64,000 nt of DNA, from positions 1 to 64,000 of the forward strand of contig JBMOPD010000017.1 in the NCBI GenBank assembly GCA_049323615.1, given 5' to 3'. The position numbers were made by a program, and so were the translations under genes. This document shows, piece after piece, positions 42,538-49,355 of this stretch; position 1 is the first letter of the stretch; every line of letters starts with the position of its first letter. This DNA is from JBMOPD01 sp049323615 (GTDB lineage: Bacteria; Bacillota; Desulfotomaculia; Desulfotomaculales; Desulfocucumaceae). A model generated the notes under the pieces. That model saw nothing but the letters and a program-made list of their open reading frames with translations. It did not search any database and was not told the origin of the DNA.

Positions 42538-43917
42538 ATGCAAATCAATCCTGCTATATTCAGGGAATACGACGTGCGCGGGGTGGCCGGCCGGGACCTT
42601 ACCGACGAAACGGTAACCCTTTTGGGAAAGGCCATTGGAACCGCAGCCGGCAGAAAGGGTTACAAAGAGATAGTGTCGGGTATGGACAACCGCCTCAGTT
42701 CCCCCAGGCTGAAAAAAGCACTGGCCGGGGGGCTGGCTTCCACCGGGTGCAGGGTGGTTGACATAGGAACAGTGGTTACCCCAATTCTTTACTATGCCCA
42801 AATCCGCTACAATACCGGGGCGGCTGTGATGATTACCGGAAGCCATAATCCTCCGGAGGACAACGGCTTCAAAATTGCCCTGGGCCAGGGAACCATTTAC
42901 GGCGAAGAAATCCAGGATCTCCGGCGGTTAATAGAGGCCGGCGATTTTGAAACGGGCAGGGGCGAGGTAACCGGCGCTGACCCGGTCGATGACTACATGA
43001 CCATGATCAGGGAAAAAATCAAACTGGGCCCGAAAAAACTGAAAGTTGCCGTGGACTGCGGAAACGGCACCGCTTCTTACTTTGCCGTCGACCTCATCTC
43101 TTCCCTGGGCTGCCAGGTGCTGGATTTGTACTGCAGCCCCGATCCATCCTTCCCCAACCACCACCCGGACCCGGTAAAAAGGAAAAATCTGACCGATTTG
43201 ATCAGTCTGGTCAAGGAACGGGGGGCCGACCTGGGAGTGGCTTTTGACGGCGACGCCGACCGCATAGGCGTGGTTGACGACAAAGGCAATGTAATCTGGG
43301 GCGACCAGCTGATGGCCCTGTTCTGGGAAGAAATAATCAAGAAGCACCCCGGCGCCCCGGCCATAATAGAAGTAAAGTGCTCCCAGGCGCTGGTGGACGT
43401 GGTCCGCCGCCTGGGCGCCAAACCGGTTTTTTACCGCACCGGCCACTCCCTGATCAAGGCCAAGATGAAAGAATTGAAAGCCCCTTTTACCGGGGAAATG
43501 TCCGGACACATGTTTTTCGCCGATGAATACTACGGTTATGACGACGCCTTTTACGCCGCCGGCAGGCTCCTGCGGCTGCTATCCAATACCGGCAGGCCGC
43601 TGTCCGCCATGATTGAAGGTCTGCCGCGGTATTACTCCACGGCCGAAACACGCGTACCCTGCCCCGACGAGGAGAAGTTCGGCGTGGTAAAAAAACTGCA
43701 GGACTACTTCAGGGATAAACACGAGGTTATAGATGTGGACGGCGTGAGAGTGCTCTTTGGCGACGGGTGGGGATTGGTCAGGGCCTCCAATACCCAGCCG
43801 GTGCTGGTGGCCCGCTGCGAGGCCAAAACCCCGGAAAGGCTCAGGGAGATAGCCAAAACCATGAAAGAGGCCCTGGGCAGGTATCCGGAGGTAGCACCCT
43901 TCGAATGGGAATATTGA
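42538..43917 (+). CDS. Phosphomannomutase/phosphoglucomutase
   Basis: A 459-residue alpha-D-phosphohexomutase. It starts MQINPAIFREYDVRG, has the phosphoserine loop MITGSHNPPEDNGFKIA, the Mg2+ loop AFDGDADRIGVVD, the sugar-binding GEMSGHMFFADEY and the phosphate-binding RASNTQPVL near the end. It interconverts hexose 1- and 6-phosphates for cell-surface sugars. ATG at 42538 follows AGGAGGAGC; an earlier frame start at 42520 lacks a site. A TTGACA at 42465-42470 with a poor -10 may be its promoter. Confidence 0.94.
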   Translation: MQINPAIFREYDVRGVAGRDLTDETVTLLGKAIGTAAGRKGYKEIVSGMDNRLSSPRLKKALAGGLASTGCRVVDIGTVVTPILYYAQIRYNTGAAVMITGSHNPPEDNGFKIALGQGTIYGEEIQDLRRLIEAGDFETGRGEVTGADPVDDYMTMIREKIKLGPKKLKVAVDCGNGTASYFAVDLISSLGCQVLDLYCSPDPSFPNHHPDPVKRKNLTDLISLVKERGADLGVAFDGDADRIGVVDDKGNVIWGDQLMALFWEEIIKKHPGAPAIIEVKCSQALVDVVRRLGAKPVFYRTGHSLIKAKMKELKAPFTGEMSGHMFFADEYYGYDDAFYAAGRLLRLLSNTGRPLSAMIEGLPRYYSTAETRVPCPDEEKFGVVKKLQDYFRDKHEVIDVDGVRVLFGDGWGLVRASNTQPVLVARCEAKTPERLREIAKTMKEALGRYPEVAPFEWEY

Positions 43918-44002
43918 TTTTACGGGCTGTGATAAACTTCGCCTGGCTTTGTCAGCCGATTCAGCCGTCAACTCTTAGCCTGGAAGCCTAATTCCGGAGT
44001 GA

Positions 44003-44037
44003 AACAACCCTATTACAATCAGTAATAGGGTTGTTTT
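44003..44037. terminator. Bidirectional terminator between the phosphohexomutase and hicB relic
   Basis: AACAACCCTATTAC hairpin with GTAATAGGGTTGTT and six T on the plus strand. It ends the phosphohexomutase transcript and directly abuts the convergent hicB relic. Confidence 0.85.
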
Positions 44038-44380
44038 TTAAACATTTTTTTTACCAACACCCATGCTTAAGTGAAATAAAATAAATTGGTTTGCACTGAC
44101 CCCTTCTGGTTTGGCCAATTCGACCACCATTTTATGCAGGCTTCGCGGAATTCTTAATGAAATGCGTCCGTTATATTCCTCTTCTTTTTCTTGATCAGAC
44201 GGTTCCGGTACACTGGTATTATTTTCGTACGCTTCCTTGATCCATTCGCTTTTAGCGATTTTGGCGTCCTCAATAGCCTGCTCTATTGTATCGCCAGTAC
44301 CAGTGCAATATTTCAAGTCCGGAAACTTTACAATATACCCTCCATCTCAGTATCAAGCAAGGTTTTATATGTGAGACGTC
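44038..44380 (-). pseudogene. Frameshifted HicB-family antitoxin gene
   Basis: The C-terminal 92 codons (TTG 44316) match HicB: TGTGDTIEQAIEDAKIAKSE plus a ribbon-helix-helix end (GRISLRIPRSLHKMVVELAK). In-frame upstream GGYIVKFPDL continues the HicB fold until a TGA, and the missing front YKTLLDTE lies in another frame at about 44373-44350. Adding one base near 44350 would rejoin them as TEEDGGY. No start codon is left for the front part and no hicA toxin is adjacent. The 92-codon piece might still be made. Confidence 0.65.
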
Positions 44381-44499
44381 AAGATGCTTTTGGATTAACG
44401 CTGCAGTAAGTTGCTGTTGGGTTCTTGCCGGGTTGTTTTGGCACTCAGTGGCGGTTTCTGTAAAATTTCAAAGCATAATGTTTGTCCCAATACAGCCAG

Positions 44500-44766
44500 T
44501 TAACCAAACAAGGCTTTTACTACGTGGGCCGTTAAATAAGCCATGGCAACCCCGCACAGGCCGTAGCCCGCCGCCTTGTCGGCCAGGGTATCGCTTCTCT
44601 CCATTCGCTTTACTATCGCCAGAAGAAGCCTGTCCAGCGACCTGCCCGGGGTATTCACCCTTGTCCTTGCCCCGGCGGGATTTACGCCTGCGGCCCTGAT
44701 CCCCTGCCCCGGACAGTCCCGGTACGATTCCAGTTTGATTTTACTTGCCAGTTGAGCGGTTGTCAT
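44500..44766 (-). CDS. Small protein of unknown function
   Basis: An 88-residue protein beginning MTTAQLASKIKLESYRDC, basic in the middle, with a hydrophobic C-terminal stretch (YGLCGVAMAYLTAHVVKALF) that could be one membrane helix. GAGGAAG lies four bases before the ATG. No family is recognised. It sits between the hicB relic and a divergent gene, in an area rich in broken genes, so it may itself be decaying. Confidence 0.5.
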   Translation of the reverse strand: MTTAQLASKIKLESYRDCPGQGIRAAGVNPAGARTRVNTPGRSLDRLLLAIVKRMERSDTLADKAAGYGLCGVAMAYLTAHVVKALFG

Positions 44767-44916
44767 GATACTTCCTCTCCAGTCCTCGTATCGTACACAT
44801 GTTCCACGAACTTATGTTTGATCATATGATATTTTGATACGGCTGTCAATATGTTTTTCCCTTAATCAGTTGTATAATTAAAATAATATTTTCATTCTCC
44901 ATTCCGGGGGGAAATT

Positions 44917-45651
44917 ATGTATCCACAAACCCATGTCTATTTTGCCGAAAAGGTCCTGGGAAAAATGAATGATGCCGTAGCGCTGGGCAGTATTTTCCCC
45001 GACATGGCCATCGGCGCCGGGGTAAACAGGGATTTATCCCACGGCAGCGGCCTTGAAATACTTAAATTTCTGGAATCAAGCCATCAATTGCGGGACTTCG
45101 CCCTGGCCAACATTACCCACGGAGTAAACCCCAGCGGGCTTGATTATTACGGAGATGAAAAAAACCCGCCCTGTGAGCGCGGGTACTGTTTTGAAAAGGG
45201 ACGCATCCTGGTGGAGCCCACTATCAGGGCATGCAACCTGCCGGAGGAAATGGGCTGGTGGAAATCCCACAATATTATTGAGATGGGTATCGAGATGCGG
45301 GTTAGCACCGGTGGGAACTACGGACGATATCTTTATGAGGCCTTCCAAAACAAAAACCTGGTGGAAGAAATCTGTGACCGGCTTGGGGCCTTTTTCGGCC
45401 GAGGCTTCCAGCCTTTCCTCCAGCGGCTGTCAAACTTCCCGTCTTATATCGACCTGAGCGCCTCCACAGCCGAAAGCCTGGCCGCCAAATACGACTACCA
45501 GATGTATTACAAACACCGCATACACATTAATGTGGCCGAAGTGGCCAAACTGATCAGCCTGGCCGCAGAGGTGGTGGAGGATGATATAGACGAGTTTTTC
45601 CGATCCGTAACCGGAAAGGTGAAAGACCTTTTGTCCATACATGACGGGTGA
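44917..45651 (+). CDS. Putative metal-dependent hydrolase-like protein, unknown function
   Basis: A 244-residue protein. The early residues MYPQTHVYFAEKVLG, GSIFPDMA and LANITHGVNPSGLDYYGDE carry spaced His and Asp residues like those of zinc-dependent phospholipase C/P1 nuclease-like folds. No signal peptide is present, so it would act inside the cell. GGGGGGAAATT precedes the ATG. The next gene starts 37 bases after its stop, suggesting an operon. The function is unknown and the fold suggestion is tentative. Confidence 0.7.
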   Translation: MYPQTHVYFAEKVLGKMNDAVALGSIFPDMAIGAGVNRDLSHGSGLEILKFLESSHQLRDFALANITHGVNPSGLDYYGDEKNPPCERGYCFEKGRILVEPTIRACNLPEEMGWWKSHNIIEMGIEMRVSTGGNYGRYLYEAFQNKNLVEEICDRLGAFFGRGFQPFLQRLSNFPSYIDLSASTAESLAAKYDYQMYYKHRIHINVAEVAKLISLAAEVVEDDIDEFFRSVTGKVKDLLSIHDG

Positions 45652-45688
45652 ACAGGTTAAAAACTGTTTTATAGAGAGGGGACATTCC

Positions 45689-46237
45689 TTGAGACAGCCC
45701 ATTGTTGACTACAACTATCTTTCTGAGCTGACTGGCAGGGTCACTCCCCTGGATGACGACTGCGGGCTGCTTTGCGGAAAAATTTGCTGCCGGCCCGACC
45801 CTAAAAACAGCCTGGGCGTCTACCTGTTCCCCGGGGAAGAGTCCCGGTTTGCCGAAAATGAGCCCTGGCATACCCGGGAGTATCACAACCCCGGAGAATA
45901 CGATTTTCCGGGCAACTGGCAAGAACCGGTTCATTTTTTAAAATGCACCGCACCCTGCCCCAGGGACCGGAGGCCCATGGCCTGCCGTTTATTCCCCCTG
46001 GCGCCGCACCTGCTCACTGACGGAACCCTCCTCCTCATCCACGAAACGGCCCGCCTGCCTTACAAGTGCCCCCTTATTACCAGGAACATCCCCCTGCGCA
46101 GGGATTTTATCGACACTGTGGCCCTTGCCTGGCAGATGCTGCTGAAGGACCCCCGGATTTACAGCCTGGTTGACGAAGACTCCAGGGAGAGGGAAAAAAG
46201 TATCGGTAGTATTCCCCCGATAATATGGGCTGAATAA
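45689..46237 (+). CDS. YkgJ-type Cys-cluster (zinc/iron-chelating) protein
   Basis: A 182-residue protein with the Cys pattern of YkgJ/DUF3109 proteins: CGLLCGKICC near the front, then CTAPCPRDRRPMACRLFPLAPH, so eight or so Cys that probably bind zinc or an iron-sulfur cluster. TTG at 45689 is chosen because GAGAGGGG lies seven bases upstream; an ATG at 45641 overlaps the preceding gene and has no site. It is co-directional with the putative hydrolase gene. Molecular role unknown. Confidence 0.8.
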   Translation: MRQPIVDYNYLSELTGRVTPLDDDCGLLCGKICCRPDPKNSLGVYLFPGEESRFAENEPWHTREYHNPGEYDFPGNWQEPVHFLKCTAPCPRDRRPMACRLFPLAPHLLTDGTLLLIHETARLPYKCPLITRNIPLRRDFIDTVALAWQMLLKDPRIYSLVDEDSREREKSIGSIPPIIWAE

Positions 46238-46282
46238 GTTAATAACTCAATGGCTCCCAACTGTCAAGAATAGCCGGATACA

Positions 46283-46320
46283 AAAACGGTCTTAAGTGTT
46301 AAGACAAGACCCGTTTTTTT
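46283..46320 (+). terminator. Terminator after the Cys-cluster gene
   Basis: A hairpin built from AAACGGTCTTAAG and TAAGACAAGACCCGTTTT, imperfect in the middle, with an eight-base T-run, about 50 bases past the stop. Confidence 0.6.
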
Positions 46321-46461
46321 TATGTTGTTCCCGGCGTTGATAAACTCATACCGGTGGACGTTTCCAGGCTGTCCACCCCGTCCGGAAGCCGCTCTGGAAG
46401 CTGGCTGATGATCAAGAAAAAAATCCTTGACCCGAAGGTGACGAACAAAAATCGTGGTTAA
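46321..46461 (+). pseudogene. NuoB (NADH-quinone oxidoreductase subunit B) C-terminal relic
   Basis: Three successive frames give one NuoB-like end: YVVPGVDKLIPVDV (46321-46362), FPGCPPRPEAALEA (about 46361-46402) and LMIKKKILDPKVTNKNRG, stop at 46461. The second piece holds the conserved PGCPPRPE with the cluster-ligand Cys. A ~5-base loss near 46363 and another shift near 46402 explain the breaks. The upstream 100-plus codons are gone; it begins right after a terminator. Confidence 0.6.
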
Positions 46462-46485
46462 TCCTGGTCTGCCGGGCGTTGCATT

Positions 46486-46929
46486 TTAGGTAAGAAGAGC
46501 TGTTATTTCGGCTACCATGTGGCCACAAAAACATAAATATCCATATTGTAGGGCACTGCCCCCGTAACGCTGAAAGCGGCTGATGGTCAGGGCGTAGGAC
46601 TCGTCATTGAGGCCGTGGGCCAGAAATGCCAGTTTCCAGATTTTAACCCCTGACAGGTAAGGAGCCAGGGAGGCCCCCATCAACAGGTGGCGCAAGTTCA
46701 GGAGCAGGGCAGCCAGGATAATCTGTCCCGGGCCATACCCGGACGCAATCATGCTTACGGCCACAAACTGGGACGATCCGGCAAACACCACCGCCGACAT
46801 AAGCACCGTCTCATACCAGGAAAGGCCGGCCTGGCGGGCCAGCACCCCGTAAACCAGGCCGTAGGCAAAGATGCTCAGGGCCAAGGGGAGCCCTTCCCTT
46901 ACACCGGACTTGAAGTCTTTATTTTTCAT
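46486..46929 (-). pseudogene. Truncated AzlC-family branched-chain amino acid permease gene
   Basis: A 147-codon frame matching the first two thirds of AzlC (usually ~230): GLPLALSIFAYGLVYGVLAR, MSAVVFAGSSQFVAVSMIAS, LLNLRHLLMGASLAPYL and HGLNDESYALT. The last ~25 residues (after RFQRYGG) no longer look like the family and the C-terminal helices are missing, as is the partner azlD. It may be a broken exporter gene; a shortened working protein is unlikely. Confidence 0.7.
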
Positions 46930-47056
46930 TGAAAACCCTCTTGTTTTGGCGATCCGCCGCTATTAAACCTCATTCTAGCAGAGGGATCCGGACAGGTAAA
47001 CATCCAATGCCATGTAAAACCAGCAGCCAATTTTGCTGTTTGGTCGATTTGTTCCC

Positions 47057-47502
47057 TTATAAAGCATTGTTGACCGGGTGCCCCTTGATCAGGCCGGCCA
47101 TGATGGCCCGGGCGGCACACAGGAAGGTCTCTGGCTTCCCCCTGGAACTCCCTCGGGTCCCTTGGGGTGTGGGTTCCCATAACCAGTCTGATCTGCGGAT
47201 AAGCCTCCCGTATTACGGCAGCGTACTTTTCCTGAATGAGCAGAGGGTGGTCATTCAGAAGGAAAAGTGGATCGCGTCCACCTTGAATTCCGCGATGGAC
47301 TTGACCCGGCGCAGAATCTTCTCCGGCGCGTTCACCGTCGGGCAGCCGGCGCAGCTGATGCTGCCGATCAGGTCCAACTTCTCGTGCAGCGGGTAATCCT
47401 TAAAAACCCCTTCCTCTTCCGCAGGTCCGCCAGGCACACCACCGAGGCGCAGTCCAGGTCCCCGGTGAAGTTGGAGCAGGTGATAATGCCTATCCTGGGC
47501 AT
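47057..47502 (-). pseudogene. CGGC-domain protein gene with several disabling mutations
   Basis: Piecing frames together from ATG 47502 (AAGGAAG upstream) gives MPRIGIITCSNFTGDLDCAS..., then after a one-base loss in a G-run near 47407 DYPLHEKLDLIGSISCAGCP and FKVDAIHFSF. TGA stands where Cys is expected. After another one-base loss in an A-run (about 47235) come REAYPQIRLVMGTHTPRDP and a further shift near 47125 before the end AGLIKGHPVNNAL. At least three frameshifts and one stop make it non-functional. CGGC proteins are small Cys-rich metal-binding proteins. Confidence 0.8.
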
Positions 47503-47542
47503 AAAACACTTCCTTTTACGAGATATTTTCCGGGACCCTCAC

Positions 47543-47818
47543 TCAATACCGGCCATTATTTTCACTTCTTTTTCCCGGCCCCGGCATCCGGGTAAGAGGC
47601 TTGCGGGCCACCGGCGGGAAGCACGGCAAACCTGTAGTCCTTAGAGGGTCCAGTTCCGCCACAGCCCTCATCACCCTCACCGCTTTGGAAAGCGTGGCCA
47701 GTTCCCGGCTGCACCCGGCGCATTTCTCCAGGTGCCGTTTAACACCCTGGCGACGAAGTTCGTCCATTTCACTGTCCAGGTACTGGCTCAACAGTCCGGA
47801 AACCTCGCTGCACTTCAT
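47543..47818 (-). CDS. Zinc-finger anti-sigma factor (cytoplasmic)
   Basis: A 91-residue protein with the zf-HC2 motif: MKCSEVSGLLSQYLDSEM then KRHLEKCAGCSRELATL (HxxxCxxC). It lacks a membrane helix. ATG at 47818 follows GAGGGGGTG. It directly follows the broken sigma factor gene, the usual sigma/anti-sigma order, so it is now without its partner unless it binds another sigma factor. Confidence 0.75.
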   Translation of the reverse strand: MKCSEVSGLLSQYLDSEMDELRRQGVKRHLEKCAGCSRELATLSKAVRVMRAVAELDPLRTTGLPCFPPVARKPLTRMPGPGKRSENNGRY

Positions 47819-47846
47819 AATTCCAGCACCCCCTCGCAATAGCAGG

Positions 47847-48068
47847 TTAGTCCCTAAGCAGGTCGGCGCACCCCGATTGGAGCAGGTGGTCCCGGAACGC
47901 CTGTCTGGCCCGGTGCAGGTGGGACTTCACCGCACTCATGGAAATGCCCAGCACCCCGGCCACCTCTTCATAGCTCAGCCCGTTCAGATCCCGCAGCGCC
48001 AGTATCACCCTGTGGTCCCGGGACATGTGGTGCTGCAGGATGTGGTGTATGCACCACTGGATCTCCAT
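47847..48068 (-). pseudogene. ECF sigma factor gene, N-terminally truncated
   Basis: A 73-codon frame that is region 4 of an ECF sigma: HRVILALRDLNGLSYEEVAG, then VLGISMSAVKSHLHRARQAF, the helix-turn-helix that reads the -35 element. Region 2 (core binding, -10) is missing: the frame is open for only ~18 codons above the ATG before a stop, and these do not look like region 2. It cannot act as a normal sigma factor. Confidence 0.7.
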
Positions 48069-48199
48069 ATGCTTTGGCAGCCGGAGGCAAACGGGATAAT
48101 TACGCCGCAGGTGTTACCATAATATACCATATTTCTGTATTAAATTACGGAAGAGTCCCTTTTTGATTGACAAAAGTAAAATTAAAAGAAAGTTAAACA

Positions 48200-48430
48200 T
48201 CAGCCCAGAGTTTCCCAGTTTCCGTACTCCATGTATTTTATGGTTTTGTCTGCAACTTCCCGGCCATATAGCTTTTTTACCACGTGAATGGACAGGTCGA
48301 TTCCGGCGGAAATACCACCGGAGGTCATTATTTTTCCGTTGTCTATAAATCTTTTATCTTCCCTGATTATGGTCCTTGGGGCTATTTCCCGCAATTGTGC
48401 CACCACCTCGTATTCGCCCTTTCCCCGGTC
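48200..48430 (-). pseudogene. DJ-1/PfpI-family protein C-terminal relic
   Basis: The frame reads EYEVVAQLREIAPRTIIRED, then KRFIDNGKIMTSGGISAGID and LSIHVVKKLYGREVADKTIK to a proper stop. These are the last ~75 residues of a PfpI/isonitrile hydratase-like protein. The first ~120, with the nucleophile elbow, are missing; the relic joins straight to a lytic transglycosylase relic. Confidence 0.7.
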
Positions 48431-48589
48431 TCAGTCTGCGAAATCCAAAACCTTGTTAACATACCAGTTTGCATGGTTGTAACAGAATATTGCAGCGCGT
48501 GGATCTGTGGTAAAACCATTTGCATTGAGCATATTTGCTGCTGAAAAAACGGCATCCCAGGTGTTGTAAGGGTCACAGACGCCGTTTTA
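48431..48589 (-). pseudogene. Lytic transglycosylase C-terminal relic
   Basis: A minus-strand frame of about 50 codons: NGVCDPYNTWDAVFSAANML, then NANGFTTDPRAAIFCYNHAN and WYVNKVLDFAD, with TGA at 48433. DPYNxWDAVFSAANxL and the AxFxYNH..YV end are hallmarks of SLT-type lytic transglycosylase C-termini. A TAA closes the frame just upstream, and the catalytic Glu region is missing. Confidence 0.7.
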
Positions 48590-48617
48590 TTTTTATACAG
48601 TCTAGCTAGGATTTTTA

Positions 48618-48665
48618 TTGTAATTATTACCTGATAACAGTATAATTAACTTAGTACATTACTAA
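48618..48665 (+). promoter_or_regulatory. Promoter and palindromic operator of the TetR gene
   Basis: TTGTAA (48618-48623), 17 bases, consensus TATAAT (48641-48646), then the inverted repeat TTAGTA-CAT-TACTAA (48651-48665) at the likely transcription start. This is the expected layout for an autorepressed TetR gene that also covers the following enzyme gene. Confidence 0.7.
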
Positions 48666-48702
48666 ACTTATTATAGTAGTAGGCCAATTGCAGGAGGTTG
48701 AG

Positions 48703-49317
48703 ATGGTAAAAAATAGGATGGAAAGAAAAAAAGAGGAGACCAAAAAGAAAATCGTCACCGTGGCCATGGACTTATTTAAAAGGCAGGGTTTTGACTCCAC
48801 CACCGTGGAGCAAATAGCCGAAGAAGCCGACATTGCCAAGGGAACAATTTATCTTCATTTCCCAGTCAAAGAGGCAATTATCGATGAATACGTACGGACA
48901 GCGGTAAGGGAGCGGGAATCCAACATAATCCACAATATGCGTGAGTTGCCGGATACACGGGCCCGCCTGATCGCTTTTTATCTTAAGTCCCTGGAGTTTG
49001 CGGAGAAAATGATAACTAAAGACCTGCACAGGAGATATTTAGTTTACCGGGTGAATAACCTCGGTCAATCCGTAAAGGACCAAAACCTGAGGAGCGGTAT
49101 AAGCGGCGTCCTGTCTGAAATCATCGAACTGGGCCAGGAGAAAGGGGAAGTCAGAAAAGACATTTCGGCTGAAATGCTGGCTGAACAATTGCAATCCGCA
49201 AACTTTTTTACTTTTATGGTCTGGTTGATTGAGCCGGATAAATTCTCCCTGCCCGACCGCATAACCCTGAACGTAGATCTTTTTTTAAAGGGAGCAGCTG
49301 CCGGCAGCAGTGTTTGA
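48703..49317 (+). CDS. TetR/AcrR family transcriptional regulator
   Basis: A 204-residue repressor. The N-terminal helix-turn-helix (IVTVAMDLFKRQGFDSTTVE, then QIAEEADIAKGTIYLHF) is complete; the rest is a helical ligand-binding domain. ATG at 48703 follows AGGAGG by five bases; the earlier ATG at 48688 does not. A palindrome lies between its -10 and start codon. It probably controls itself and the RPH-like gene 38 bases downstream in response to a small molecule. Confidence 0.9.
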   Translation: MVKNRMERKKEETKKKIVTVAMDLFKRQGFDSTTVEQIAEEADIAKGTIYLHFPVKEAIIDEYVRTAVRERESNIIHNMRELPDTRARLIAFYLKSLEFAEKMITKDLHRRYLVYRVNNLGQSVKDQNLRSGISGVLSEIIELGQEKGEVRKDISAEMLAEQLQSANFFTFMVWLIEPDKFSLPDRITLNVDLFLKGAAAGSSV

Positions 49318-49355
49318 GTCACCAGTAAATTTTTTCTGGGGGAGGGGTATATACG

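Noticed and set aside
44381..44499. hicA toxin next to the hicB relic
   Set aside because: Translation of both strands gives no HicA-like sequence.
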